A stretch of DNA of 64,000 bases from Clostridia bacterium (GCA_024404195.1 JAKSQJ010000001.1:89482-153481), one strand, 5' to 3'. Positions 42,063-50,922 are shown, counted from the first letter of the stretch. Translations and numbers: made by a program. The notes: a model not told the origin generated them from the letters alone.

Positions 42063-42803
42063 ATGTATGAAGAATTTTCCAAGGTTTATGATAAACTGAT
42101 GGAAGACGCAAATTATGAGGATAGGGCAAAATATATTTTGTCTCTTTTTGAGGATTTTGATAAAAAACCCGGTTTAATGCTTGATTTATGTTGCGGAACG
42201 GGTGCTTTTTCAAACATTTTTTCAAAAAGCGGCATCAGCGTTATCGGTGTTGATGTTTCAGAAGATATGCTGTCGGTTGCCCGTGAAAAATCCGAAAAAG
42301 ACGGCGAAGATATTTTGTATTTATGCCAAAATGCCGCAGAGCTTGACCTATACGGAACGGTTGACGGTGCGGTATGCTTGATGGATAGTTTAAATCATAT
42401 AACCGATTATGAAGAATTTTGCAGGGTTTTATCAAAGGTTTCTTTGTTTCTTGAAAAAGACCGCCTTTTTATCTTTGATGTCAATACGACCTATAAAGCA
42501 AAGGAAATTTTAGGCAATAACACCTTTGTAAGCGAGGACGAAAATTTATTTTTGAGTTGGCAAAACGAGTATGACGAAGAAACAAGCATAAATAACATTT
42601 ATCTTGATTTTTTTGTTGAAAATAAGGACGGCTTATATGTCAGAACAAGCGAAAATATAACCGAAAGGGCATATTCTAAAAACGAAATTGTAAATGCTCT
42701 TAAAAACGCAGGACTTCGGGTGTTAAAGGTTTATGACGATATGAAAAAAACACCCCCGACCGATAAAAGCCAAAGGGTGTTTTATATAACAAAAAAATTA
42801 TAA
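42063..42803 (+). CDS. Class I SAM-dependent methyltransferase
   Basis: A 246-residue cytoplasmic methyltransferase. The SAM-binding signature MLDLCCGTGAFSNIF is near residue 36, GVDVSEDMLSVAREK follows, and DGAVCLMDSLNHI forms motif II. The protein starts MYEEFSKVYDKLM, typical of a small-molecule methyltransferase family often found near tRNA synthetase genes in clostridia. The substrate is unknown. The ATG at 42063 has AGGTGAT upstream; a GTG nine bases earlier overlaps that site. It ends convergently with aroB, overlapping by six bases. Confidence 0.88.
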   Translation: MYEEFSKVYDKLMEDANYEDRAKYILSLFEDFDKKPGLMLDLCCGTGAFSNIFSKSGISVIGVDVSEDMLSVAREKSEKDGEDILYLCQNAAELDLYGTVDGAVCLMDSLNHITDYEEFCRVLSKVSLFLEKDRLFIFDVNTTYKAKEILGNNTFVSEDENLFLSWQNEYDEETSINNIYLDFFVENKDGLYVRTSENITERAYSKNEIVNALKNAGLRVLKVYDDMKKTPPTDKSQRVFYITKKL

Positions 42804-43841
42804 TAAGGAAATAAGTTCTTCGTTCGTTAAGGCAACTTCTCTTAAATTTCCGATATTTTCAGGCAGCAGGAAAACAATCTTGCTGTCTTTATTTTTTTTG
42901 TCATTTAGCATAGCTTTTGTAAGTTTTTCCTTATCAAAAGCAAAATCAAAATAAAGACCTGCTTTTTTAACGGCATTTTTGATAGTATTAACCGTTTTGC
43001 CGTCGCAAATCCCTGAATTTTGCGATATTTTTGCCTCAATAATAAGTCCTAATGCAACGGCTTTTCCGTGAGAAACGGAAAAATTGCTTAATAATTCAAT
43101 GGCATGAGCTGCCGTATGACCGACATTAAGAATGTTTCTTATCCCTTTATTGTCAAACTCGTCAAGCAAGACAATTTCTTTTTTTAGATTAAGGCAAAAA
43201 AGCAAAATTTCTTTAAGATTTTCTTTAACGCTGTTATTCTCAATATAATCAAAAATCGGGGAATTTTTAATAATACCGCACTTAATAACTTCGCCTAAAC
43301 CTTCCGAAAAAATATCAACGGGCAGGTTTTTGAGAATTAAAGTGTCAATAATAACAAGTGACGGTTGCCAAAAAGCGCCGCAAAGGTTTTTGCCGCCATT
43401 TAGGTCAACGGCGGTTTTCCCTCCGATAGAGGAATCGGCGGCGGACAGTAGGGTAGTCGGAATTTGAATTATATCAACACCGCGCATATATAAAGCGGCG
43501 GCAAGACCTGCAATATCCCCGACAACTCCGCCTCCGAGCGCAATAAAGCAGTCACTTTTTGTAAAATTATTTTCGGCGGCATATTCCAAAATTTTTGATA
43601 AAGTGTCAATGTTTTTTGATTTTTCGCCGTTTTCAAATATAAAATCAAAAGCAGAAAAACCGCTTTTTGTCAAATCGTTTTTCAGTTTTTCTCCGTAAAG
43701 TTTAAAAACGGTATCATCGGTAATGATAAGCACTTTTTTTGTTTTGCAAAGGGAAGCAATAAGAGACGGAACATTATCTATCAAACCGTCATCAATAAGG
43801 ATATTATAGCTTTTTGAGCAATTAACAGTTATGCTTTCCGT
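42798..43841 (-). CDS. aroB: 3-dehydroquinate synthase, apparently starting at ACG
   Basis: AroB cyclises DAHP to 3-dehydroquinate in the shikimate pathway. Motifs are clear: LGGGVVGDIAGLAAALYMRG, PTTLLSAADSSIGGKTAVD (NAD+ and metal site), SEGLGEVIKCG and NVGHTAAHAIE. The first standard start (TTG 43784) would give 328 residues and drop the conserved first strand. Upstream in frame the residues ESITVNCSKSYNILIDDG match the family's N-terminus, but no ATG, GTG or TTG is there. An ACG codon at 43841 lies nine bases after AAGGGG. Length with that start is 347 residues, normal for AroB. Confidence 0.92.
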   Translation of the reverse strand, partial: TESITVNCSKSYNILIDDGLIDNVPSLIASLCKTKKVLIITDDTVFKLYGEKLKNDLTKSGFSAFDFIFENGEKSKNIDTLSKILEYAAENNFTKSDCFIALGGGVVGDIAGLAAALYMRGVDIIQIPTTLLSAADSSIGGKTAVDLNGGKNLCGAFWQPSLVIIDTLILKNLPVDIFSEGLGEVIKCGIIKNSPIFDYIENNSVKENLKEILLFCLNLKKEIVLLDEFDNKGIRNILNVGHTAAHAIELLSNFSVSHGKAVALGLIIEAKISQNSGICDGKTVNTIKNAVKKAGLYFDFAFDKEKLTKAMLNDKKNKDSKIVFLLPENIGNLREVALTNEELISLL

Positions 43842-43876
43842 ATTAAAGCACCCCTTTTTCGTTTTATTATAAGGTT

Positions 43877-43906
43877 ATTATATAGCAAATAACGGTTTTT
43901 AGTCAA
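43877..43906 (-). promoter_or_regulatory. Promoter for aroB
   Basis: Minus strand: -35 TTGACT (43906-43901), 18-base spacer, perfect -10 TATAAT (43882-43877). Start point near 43870 gives a leader of about 30 bases to the ACG, supporting that start. Confidence 0.7.
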
Positions 43907-43914
43907 TAAAAAAC

Positions 43915-43943
43915 TTGAAATTTTGTCGTTTTTAAGGTATAAT
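43915..43943 (+). promoter_or_regulatory. Promoter for the secreted NlpC-like gene
   Basis: -35 TTGAAA (43915-43920), 17-base spacer, perfect -10 TATAAT (43938-43943). It is back-to-back with the aroB promoter. Confidence 0.75.
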
Positions 43944-43972
43944 TACTTTGTATATATTTTGGGAGGTTTAAT

Positions 43973-45037
43973 ATGAAGAGAAATAAAATCGGAATATTAT
44001 TCTATTCAATTTTTGTAAGTATATTTTGTTTGGCAAAAACAAAGAAAAAACTGTTCTTCGGCTCGGTTGCGGTAATCGTTGCTCTTACTGTTACGGTTAC
44101 CTGTCTTGCAAACGAAGGAATAGTTAAAAAGAATAAAAAAGCTCCGCAAAAGGCAGAGTCAAAGGTTTCAACCTCATCGGTTTCAAAAGAGGTTAAGAAA
44201 ACCGAAGAAAAACCTCAACCTGTTGTCAAAGAAGAACCGAAACCCGAATCAAAGGTTGAATCAAAGGTTGAGTCAAAGGTAGAGTCAAAGGTTGAATCTC
44301 AACCGATACAAACAACTCCCCCTGCCGAAATTGACCGTATTAAGCAGCAGAATATCCATGTTGCAACGGGCGGTAAGGCGAATACAAACCCCGAGGATAA
44401 CGATTTTCTTGATGCTCTTGCATATTGCGGATATAATCTTCAAAAGCACAGAAGAGACGGTCTTATGTGGACCTATATTCTTTCAACCGATAAGAAACAC
44501 AGAAACTGGCTTTCAAAAATAACCTACGGCGGCGGTTGTTCGGGTTATGAAACAATAGGCGGAAAGCCCAACATTACCCGATTTGAGCAGGGCGGTCTTG
44601 TTTGCGCTTCTTATGCCGCTTATGTATATTTTAACTACCTGCCGAATATAGCGGGAATTGATACATCTTATCTTGATAAACCCTCAAAATCCTATGACGC
44701 AAACGCATGGTATATTATGGGTCAGCAATGGGTTAAAAAAGGTTATTCAAGATATATTAACTGGACTGCAAAATCAAGCGGCACAAGAACAGTGTTCAGT
44801 CCGGCAGAGAGTATCCCCATCGGCTCTCTTATGCTTTTGCAGGACTTTAACCACCGTAACGGACATTGCACTCATATTTGTCTATACGCAGGGTATAAAA
44901 ACGGTTACCATTGGGTCACCCATGTAGGTAACGAAAACGGACCCGAATTTTGCGCTATGGAGAGAATGAGTTGCGGTCCCGACCCGCAGTGGCCTTTGGC
45001 GATAATAACAACACCAAAGGGCATAGTTAAGAATTAA
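43973..45037 (+). CDS. Secreted NlpC/P60-like cysteine hydrolase with Lys/Glu repeat linker
   Basis: A 354-residue protein with an N-terminal membrane/signal segment (about residues 24-46), a long charged linker with four tandem ESKV units (about 90-110), then an alpha/beta domain resembling NlpC/P60 or CHAP peptidases: GLVCASYAAYVYFNYL supplies the nucleophile Cys, HCTHICLYAG the His region, and WVTHVGNENG the strand that follows. It probably cleaves peptidoglycan peptides; the exact family is uncertain. The ATG at 43973 follows TGGGAGG by eight bases. Confidence 0.7.
   Translation: MKRNKIGILFYSIFVSIFCLAKTKKKLFFGSVAVIVALTVTVTCLANEGIVKKNKKAPQKAESKVSTSSVSKEVKKTEEKPQPVVKEEPKPESKVESKVESKVESKVESQPIQTTPPAEIDRIKQQNIHVATGGKANTNPEDNDFLDALAYCGYNLQKHRRDGLMWTYILSTDKKHRNWLSKITYGGGCSGYETIGGKPNITRFEQGGLVCASYAAYVYFNYLPNIAGIDTSYLDKPSKSYDANAWYIMGQQWVKKGYSRYINWTAKSSGTRTVFSPAESIPIGSLMLLQDFNHRNGHCTHICLYAGYKNGYHWVTHVGNENGPEFCAMERMSCGPDPQWPLAIITTPKGIVKN
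44251..44299 (+). repeat. Tandem 12-base repeat encoding ESKV units
   Basis: Four near-identical 12-base units (TCAAAGGTTGAA-like, with small A/G differences) in the linker of the NlpC-like protein. Copy number likely varies by slippage without breaking the frame. Confidence 0.85.
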
Positions 45038-45049
45038 AGGAGAATTTTT

Positions 45050-45532
45050 ATGAATATTGAACTTCTTAAATTGCTTTACAGAAATGCAAAATATACCGAA
45101 GAAGAGCTTGCAACAATGCTTGATATTTCGGAAGACGAGGTAAAAGCCGAAATAAAGCAAATGACAAAAGACGGTATTATTTGCGGATATAAAGCCGTTA
45201 TTGACTGGGAAAAGATTGATAACCCTTATGTTTCGGCTATTATTGAGCTTAATGTTGTTCCGAAAGCCGGTATAGGTTTTGAGGAGGTTGCCGAGCAAAT
45301 TGCCTCTTATGACCAGGTTGAATCGGTATATCTTATGTCGGGTGTTTATGACCTTAATGTTGTTGTCCGTGCAAAAACTTTACAGGATATTGCCCGATTT
45401 GTTGCAAGAGAACTTGCGACAATGGAAACGGTTAACTCAACCGCAACCCATTTTGTTTTAAGAAGATATAAAGAGCTTGACAGTAAACTGTTTATCGGTG
45501 AAAAGGACGGCAGGGGGCAATTATTTATATGA
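45050..45532 (+). CDS. Lrp/AsnC-family transcriptional regulator
   Basis: A 160-residue regulator with an N-terminal winged helix-turn-helix (AKYTEEELATMLDISEDEVKAEI in pieces: EELATMLDI, EDEVKAEIKQM) and a C-terminal AsnC/RAM ligand domain (SAIIELNVVP, EVAEQIASYDQVESVYLMSG, VRAKTLQDIARFV). Such proteins sense amino acids. The stop overlaps the start of the aminotransferase gene by four bases, so this regulator probably controls, and is made together with, that enzyme. Confidence 0.9.
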   Translation: MNIELLKLLYRNAKYTEEELATMLDISEDEVKAEIKQMTKDGIICGYKAVIDWEKIDNPYVSAIIELNVVPKAGIGFEEVAEQIASYDQVESVYLMSGVYDLNVVVRAKTLQDIARFVARELATMETVNSTATHFVLRRYKELDSKLFIGEKDGRGQLFI

Positions 45533-46704
45533 TTGATTACGGTTCGGTCCTTAATAATACCGTAAAAGAAATAAAACCTTCTGGAATTAGAAAATTCTTT
45601 GATATTGCCGCTACTATGGACGATGTTATATCGCTTAGTGTCGGTGAGCCCGATTTTCAAACTCCCTGGGAGGTCAGAAAAGCCGGTATTACTTCTCTTG
45701 AACGGGGCAAAACCAAATACACCTCCAATAGAGGTCTTGACAATTTAAGAGAAGAGATAAACAATTATTTAACGAGAAAATATAATATATCCTATGACCC
45801 CGAAAGCGAGATACTTGTAACGGTAGGCGGTAGCGAAGCGATAGATGCCGCCGTTCGTGCCATTGTTTCTCCCGGCGACGAGGTCATCATTCCGCAACCT
45901 TCTTATGTTTGCTATGAGCCGATTGCCGCATTGGCAGGAGGCAAACCCGTAATAATAGAAACAAAGGCACAGGACGATTTTAAGCTTACAAAAAAACAAC
46001 TTCAAGATGCCATAACCGATAAAACCAAGCTTTTAATTCTTCCGTTTCCGAATAACCCGACGGGTGCCGTAATGGAGCAAAAGGATTTGGAAGAAATTTC
46101 CGATGTGCTTAAAGGCACAAATATTATGGTAATTTCCGATGAAATCTATTCCGAGCTTACCTTTACAAATGGCGGACATATTGCTACGGCGAGTGTTAAG
46201 GGAATGTATGAAAGAACGATTACCGTAAACGGTTTTTCAAAGGCATTTTCAATGACCGGTTGGCGTTTGGGATATGCCTGCGGTCCGAAAGAAATAATGA
46301 GCCAAATAACAAAAATCCATCAGTTTGCCATAATGTGCGCTCCGACAACTTCTCAGTATGCCGCCGTTTGGGCGCTTAAACACTGCGACGAAGATGTTGA
46401 GCATATGACAAAGGAATATAACCGCAGAAGACGGCTTATTACAAAGGGCTTTAACGATATAGGACTATCCTGCAGAGAGCCGCTCGGTGCGTTTTATGCT
46501 TTCCCTTCAATAAAATCAACCGGACTTTCAAGCGAGGAATTTTGCGAACGGCTTTTAAGCGAATACCGCGTTGCCGTTGTTCCCGGAACTGCCTTCGGAA
46601 AAGGCGGAGAGGGATTTATCAGAGTATCATACTGTTACAGCACAGAGCATATATTGGAAGCATTAGACCGTATAAAAAAATTCGTTGAAGGATTAAAGAA
46701 ATAA
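45529..46704 (+). CDS. Class I/II PLP-dependent aminotransferase
   Basis: A 391-residue fold-type I aminotransferase. It has SVGEPDFQTP at the N-terminus, the glycine-rich YTSNRGLDNLREEI, PFPNNPTGAVM, ISDEIYSELTF and the PLP lysine in VNGFSKAFSMTGWRLGY; RVSYCYSTEHILEALDRI closes it. The pattern is that of aspartate- or aromatic-type aminotransferases of the PatA group; substrate is not determined. It is translationally coupled to the Lrp gene upstream. Confidence 0.9.
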   Translation: MIDYGSVLNNTVKEIKPSGIRKFFDIAATMDDVISLSVGEPDFQTPWEVRKAGITSLERGKTKYTSNRGLDNLREEINNYLTRKYNISYDPESEILVTVGGSEAIDAAVRAIVSPGDEVIIPQPSYVCYEPIAALAGGKPVIIETKAQDDFKLTKKQLQDAITDKTKLLILPFPNNPTGAVMEQKDLEEISDVLKGTNIMVISDEIYSELTFTNGGHIATASVKGMYERTITVNGFSKAFSMTGWRLGYACGPKEIMSQITKIHQFAIMCAPTTSQYAAVWALKHCDEDVEHMTKEYNRRRRLITKGFNDIGLSCREPLGAFYAFPSIKSTGLSSEEFCERLLSEYRVAVVPGTAFGKGGEGFIRVSYCYSTEHILEALDRIKKFVEGLKK

Positions 46705-46715
46705 GGAGAATTTTT

Positions 46716-47291
46716 ATGAAATTTAAGAAAAGCACAATAGCTATTATTGCCGTAGTTTGCGTTGTTTTGATTTTTGTTATCGCCCTTATCGGCGGTTATA
46801 ACAGTTTGGTTACAAGGCAGGAAAAGGTTGAAAATTCCAAATCGCAAATCGGAAATGTTTTGCAAAGAAGAGCCGACCTTATTCCGAACTTTGTTAAAAC
46901 CGTTAAGGGTTATTCCGATTATGAAAGCAAAACCTATATCGCCGTTACCGAAGCAAGAGCGGCAGTAGGTAAGGCAACAACCGCAACCGAGCAAAGCGAA
47001 GCCAATGCTCAGCTTGATAAGGCGATAGATGTTTGGGTAAATGCAGTTACCGAAAATTATCCCGAACTTAAAGCAAATGAACAGTATAATCAGCTTCTTG
47101 ACGAGCTTGAGGGCTCCGAAAACCGTATTGCAACGGCAAGAAAAGATTATAATGATGCCGTTACCGCTTATAACAGTGCGGTAAGAAGATTTCCAAAAAG
47201 TATAGTTGCAAGTATTTTCGGTTTCCAAAAGGCCGACTATTTTGAGAATGCACCGGGAACTGAAAAGGTCCCCGAGGTAAATTTTGATTAA
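46716..47291 (+). CDS. LemA family protein
   Basis: A 191-residue protein with one N-terminal membrane helix (about 7-27) followed by the LemA helical domain: YNSLVTRQEKVENSKSQI, the LQRRADLIPNFVKTVKGY motif typical of the family, then ARKDYNDAVTAYNSAVRRFP and PSxxxA-type ending. LemA proteins face the outside and their function is unknown. It is followed after five bases by the TPM-domain gene, a common pairing. GGAG stands before the ATG. Confidence 0.92.
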   Translation: MKFKKSTIAIIAVVCVVLIFVIALIGGYNSLVTRQEKVENSKSQIGNVLQRRADLIPNFVKTVKGYSDYESKTYIAVTEARAAVGKATTATEQSEANAQLDKAIDVWVNAVTENYPELKANEQYNQLLDELEGSENRIATARKDYNDAVTAYNSAVRRFPKSIVASIFGFQKADYFENAPGTEKVPEVNFD

Positions 47292-47296
47292 AAGAA

Positions 47297-48085
47297 ATGA
47301 AGAATATTAAAAAACCGTTTTCTTTTTTGATGCTTGTTGCGGTTTTGCTTTCGCTTTTTACACTTTCGGGTTGTAAAGAGGAAGAAAAGTTAAAACCGAC
47401 CGATAAGTTTTTTGTTAATGATTTTTCTGATGTTTTAGATGAAAATGCGGAAAATGAAATAATGCAAATCGGAAAAGCTTTGGAAGAAAACGAAAAAACA
47501 AACGGCGCGCAGGTTGTTGCCGTTACCGTAAAAACCATAGGGAACGAGGAAATAAGCGATTATGCCGTTAATCTCGGCCGTGAATGGGGAATAGGTAACA
47601 AAGAGGAAAACAACGGTGTTTTAATTCTTGTTGCAACCGAGGATAGAAATGTCTTTATCGCAACGGGTTACGGCGCCGAAGGATTTTTGCCCGATAGCAA
47701 AACCGGTAGAATTTTAGACCACTATGCCGTGCCCGATTTTAAGAACGATGATTTCCAAAGCGGTATCCTTAAAACCTATAAGGCGGTTGTCAACGAGGTT
47801 TATGTAGGTTACGGTGTAGAGGTAAAGGACTATGTCCCCGTAGAACAACTTAAAACCGAAGAAGCCGAAGAATTCAGTGCAAAAGAAGTTATTATTTCCT
47901 GGATTATTTTACTTGTTATAGTCGTTTTGTATATGTTGTTCTTCAGAAGAAGGGGAATTATGTTTATTCCCATTAACTTCGGCGGCGGTGGCTTTAGAGG
48001 CGGCGGCTTCGGCGGCTTCGGCGGAGGCGGATTTTCCGGCGGCGGAGGAAGCTTCGGCGGCGGTGGCGCCGGTCGTGGCTTTTAG
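47297..48085 (+). CDS. TPM-domain lipoprotein, YgcG-like
   Basis: A 262-residue exported protein: signal peptide with lipobox LSGC (about residue 26), a TPM phosphatase-like domain (FVNDFSDVLDENAENEI, VLILVATEDRNVFIATGYG), one membrane helix near 200-215, and a C-terminal tail made almost only of Gly, Phe and Arg (GGGGF repeats). YgcG-type proteins are linked to photosystem-like or stress membrane functions; in bacteria the role is not established. It is downstream of LemA, as often seen. Confidence 0.88.
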   Translation: MKNIKKPFSFLMLVAVLLSLFTLSGCKEEEKLKPTDKFFVNDFSDVLDENAENEIMQIGKALEENEKTNGAQVVAVTVKTIGNEEISDYAVNLGREWGIGNKEENNGVLILVATEDRNVFIATGYGAEGFLPDSKTGRILDHYAVPDFKNDDFQSGILKTYKAVVNEVYVGYGVEVKDYVPVEQLKTEEAEEFSAKEVIISWIILLVIVVLYMLFFRRRGIMFIPINFGGGGFRGGGFGGFGGGGFSGGGGSFGGGGAGRGF

Positions 48086-48108
48086 AATAACTTTTAAGGA
48101 TAAAGTAT

Positions 48109-49236
48109 ATGGAAAACCATTCCGAGAATAAAGATTACAGCGAGTATTTTGATGCTTTGGAAAAACAGCTCTTATCCGATAAATCGGACAAGGTCCCTAA
48201 AACTTATACCCCGAAAAGCAGTGAAATTAAAAAGAAAAGCAATAGAAAAGCGGCAATAATTCGTGTCCGGGCTTTTAGATGTATTGCTCTTATGTTAGTT
48301 GTTGCCGTCATAGTAGTTTTGATTATTTTCGGTGTAAAATCTTGCAAAAGCTCTGACGATAAAGAAATCAGTAAGCCCTCAAAAAGCGCAAATACGCAAG
48401 TTTTAACCGAAGAAAAAGAAAAAAAGGTAAGTTTGGAAGCAAAGGAAACGAAAGATACCGTTTTGGTTGACAGTAAAATAACAAGCGATGCGGTTTTGTT
48501 TATTGATACTAAAAATAACAGTATTGTTGCAAAGCGAAATGAAGATAAAAAAATGTATCCTGCCTCAACTACAAAGATTATGACGCTTCTTGTTGCGGTT
48601 GAAAACATTACCGATTATGAAGATACCTTCCAAATGACCTATCAAATAACCGACCCGCTATATAAAGACGGCGCAACCGTTGCGGGTTTTTCCGCCGGTG
48701 AAGTTCTTAATATGAATGACCTAATATACGGAACTATTCTTCCGTCGGGCGGAGATGCCGCTATTGGTCTTGCAATAAAAATTGCCGGCAGCGAAAAAGC
48801 ATTTGTTGAGCTTATGAACAAAAAGGCGGAGCAGTTGGGACTTAAATCAACTCATTTTACGAATTGCACAGGTCTATTTGATAAAAATCACTTTACAACG
48901 GCAAAGGAACTTGCTATAATACTTAGAGCCGCTATGCAAAACCCCGTTTGTAAAAAGGTTTTGTCGGCTCAAAAATATACTACTTCTTCAACAAATAAGC
49001 ATCCAAACGGTTTGCCGCTTGAAAATACTCTTTTTAAGTATATGTATGGCACCGAGCCGGAGCACGCCGTTATTTTAGGCGGAAAAACCGGCTTTGTTAA
49101 TGAATCAGGATACTGTATCGCATCCTTCGGTGAGGATTCGTCGGGTAACGAATTTGTTTGCGTTACTTTGGGCGGTAAATCCCGTTGGCCTGCGGTTTTT
49201 GATCAAATAAATATATATAAGACCTACACAAAGTAA
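48109..49236 (+). CDS. D-alanyl-D-alanine carboxypeptidase, DacF-type (S11)
   Basis: A penicillin-binding peptidase that trims D-Ala from peptidoglycan stems. The 375-residue protein has a cytoplasmic Lys-rich tail, a membrane helix (about residues 55-77), a charged spacer, and the S11 domain with SxxK STTKIM near 151, SGG (PSGGDAAIG) as the SxN-like motif and KTG in GGKTGFVN. Membrane placement at the N-terminus differs from secreted DacA. Sporulation DacF cannot be separated from vegetative forms by sequence here. Confidence 0.88.
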   Translation: MENHSENKDYSEYFDALEKQLLSDKSDKVPKTYTPKSSEIKKKSNRKAAIIRVRAFRCIALMLVVAVIVVLIIFGVKSCKSSDDKEISKPSKSANTQVLTEEKEKKVSLEAKETKDTVLVDSKITSDAVLFIDTKNNSIVAKRNEDKKMYPASTTKIMTLLVAVENITDYEDTFQMTYQITDPLYKDGATVAGFSAGEVLNMNDLIYGTILPSGGDAAIGLAIKIAGSEKAFVELMNKKAEQLGLKSTHFTNCTGLFDKNHFTTAKELAIILRAAMQNPVCKKVLSAQKYTTSSTNKHPNGLPLENTLFKYMYGTEPEHAVILGGKTGFVNESGYCIASFGEDSSGNEFVCVTLGGKSRWPAVFDQINIYKTYTK

Positions 49237-49249
49237 AGGAGAAATTAAA

Positions 49250-49849
49250 ATGAATCTTGTATGTCTTGACTTAGAGGGCGTTTTAGCTCCGGAAATTTGG
49301 GTTGAGGTTGCAAAAGCAACCGGAATTAAAGAGCTTGAGCTCACAACCTGTGATGAACCCGATTACGATAAGCTGATGAAATTCAGACTTAAAGTATTAA
49401 AGGATCATAATTTGGGTATTGATGATGTTCAAAAGGTAATAAGCACCATTAAACCTATGGATGGCGCCAAAGAATTTTTGGATAAGCTTCGCAAAAAGAC
49501 TCAGTTTATAATTTTGAGTGATACATTTGAGCAGTTTGCGGCTCCGATCATGGAACAGCTCGGTTGGCCGACGATTTTCTGCAATTCCTTGGTTATTGCC
49601 GATAACGGCGAAATCGTTGATTATAAAATGCGTTGCACTCCTTCAAAGCTTTCAACCGTTAAGGCGCTTCAGTCGGTAGGTTTTGAAACAATTTGTTCGG
49701 GTGACAGTTATAACGATGTAGCTATGATAGAAAACTCAAAAGCAGGTTTCTTCTTTAAGTCATCAAAGAAGATTCAGGGCGAATATCCGCATATAAAACC
49801 GCTTGAAACATACGATGAGCTTTATGAAAATATCGTAAAAGCTCTTTAA
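49250..49849 (+). CDS. thrH: Phosphoserine phosphatase/homoserine phosphotransferase ThrH
   Basis: ThrH is a HAD-fold enzyme that can dephosphorylate phosphoserine and move phosphate to homoserine. The 199-residue protein has LDLEGVLAPEIW (HAD motif I with nucleophile Asp), FIILSDTFEQFAAP (motif II), and CSGDSYNDVAMIE (motif IV). The LEGVLAPE and SDTFEQF wording is typical of ThrH rather than SerB. AAAGGAG precedes the ATG. It ends before a strong terminator. Confidence 0.9.
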   Translation: MNLVCLDLEGVLAPEIWVEVAKATGIKELELTTCDEPDYDKLMKFRLKVLKDHNLGIDDVQKVISTIKPMDGAKEFLDKLRKKTQFIILSDTFEQFAAPIMEQLGWPTIFCNSLVIADNGEIVDYKMRCTPSKLSTVKALQSVGFETICSGDSYNDVAMIENSKAGFFFKSSKKIQGEYPHIKPLETYDELYENIVKAL

Positions 49850-49858
49850 TAAAAGAAT

Positions 49859-49904
49859 ATTCCTCTTTACCTTTGCAATAATAAAGGTAGGGAGGAATTT
49901 TTTT
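49859..49904 (+). terminator. Terminator whose stem contains the next gene's Shine-Dalgarno sequence
   Basis: ATTCCTCTTTACCTTT (49859-49874) pairs over its full length with AAAGGTAGGGAGGAAT (49883-49898), with two G-U pairs and an eight-base loop, followed by seven T. The GGGAGG ribosome site of the following dehydrogenase lies in the 3' arm and its TTG start ends the T run. Confidence 0.85.
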
Positions 49905-50886
49905 GATTACTGTTGCATTTTTTGATACAAAACCTTATGATAAGCAAAGCTTTGAAAGCTTAAAGGGCGAGGATTTGAATATCCGATACTTTGAAAATAA
50001 ACTCAATGCCGATACCGTAAGTATGGCGGCTTGTTGCGATGTTGTTTGCGCTTTTGTCAATGATACTATTGATAAATTTGTCATTGATAAGCTTTGCGAT
50101 TACGGAGTTAAACTGATAGCTTTAAGGTGTGCGGGATATAATAATGTTGACCTTAAAGCGGCAAGGGGAAGAATAACCGTAGTGCGTGTTCCTGCATATT
50201 CGCCTCATGCTGTTGCCGAGCATTCAATGGGAATGATTTTGACGCTTAACAGAAAGCTTCATCGGGCATATATAAGAACAAGAGACCATAACTTTTCGCT
50301 TGAAGGGCTTTGCGGTTATGACCTATTCGGCAAAACCGTCGGCATAATCGGAACGGGTAAAATAGGTTGCGTTTTTGCCGATATTTGTAAGGGCTTCGGT
50401 ATGAAGGTTATCGGTTATGACCCTATTAAGAATAAGGATTTTTGCGGAAAATATAAGGATATTAAGGATATTTTCAAGGAAAGCGATATAATTTCGCTTC
50501 ATTGTCCCTTAACTAAAGAAGATAAGCATTTAATAAACGAAAAAGCCATAGAAAAATGCAAAAAAGGCGTTTGCATTATTAACACTTCAAGGGGAAAACT
50601 TGTTGATACATCGGCTCTTATTGAAGGTCTAAAATCGGGTAAGGTCGGCTCGGCGGGACTTGATGTTTACGACGAGGAAACCTCGCTTTTCTTTGAGGAT
50701 AAGTCGGACGAAATAATAGAGGACGATAAAATATCAACCCTTATTTCAATGCCTAATGTTCTTGTAACTTCGCATCAGGCGTTTTTAACAAAAGAGGCGC
50801 TTACAGGCATATCCAATACAACAATATCAAATATAATTTCATTCTTTAATAAGGGAAAAACCGAAAACGAAGTTGTTGCGCAATAG
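49903..50886 (+). CDS. D-2-hydroxyacid dehydrogenase, D-lactate dehydrogenase-like
   Basis: A 327-residue NAD-dependent reductase of the D-isomer-specific 2-hydroxyacid family. It starts VAFFDTKPYDKQSF, typical of D-lactate dehydrogenases. It has GKTVGIIGTGKIGCVFADI (Rossmann), the catalytic Arg in INTSRGKLVDT, the Glu in DVYDEE, and the His in TSHQAFLT. The start is TTG at 49903, required to keep the conserved N-terminal strand. Its Shine-Dalgarno sequence is buried in the upstream terminator stem. Confidence 0.9.
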   Translation: MITVAFFDTKPYDKQSFESLKGEDLNIRYFENKLNADTVSMAACCDVVCAFVNDTIDKFVIDKLCDYGVKLIALRCAGYNNVDLKAARGRITVVRVPAYSPHAVAEHSMGMILTLNRKLHRAYIRTRDHNFSLEGLCGYDLFGKTVGIIGTGKIGCVFADICKGFGMKVIGYDPIKNKDFCGKYKDIKDIFKESDIISLHCPLTKEDKHLINEKAIEKCKKGVCIINTSRGKLVDTSALIEGLKSGKVGSAGLDVYDEETSLFFEDKSDEIIEDDKISTLISMPNVLVTSHQAFLTKEALTGISNTTISNIISFFNKGKTENEVVAQ

Positions 50887-50904
50887 ATTAAAATATGTTA
50901 TAAT
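50876..50904 (+). promoter_or_regulatory. Promoter for histidine phosphatase and ruvX
   Basis: -35 TTGCGC (50876-50881), 17-base spacer, perfect -10 TATAAT (50899-50904), overlapping the end of the dehydrogenase gene. Confidence 0.6.
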
Positions 50905-50922
50905 TATCGTTAGGTGATAATT

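Noticed and set aside
44251-44299. Short regular repeats that might suggest a CRISPR array
   Set aside because: Units are 12 bases, directly adjacent without spacers, and encode ESKV in frame.
47985-48082. GGCGGCGG-rich tandem-like DNA
   Set aside because: It simply encodes the glycine-rich tail of the TPM protein, a normal feature of that family.
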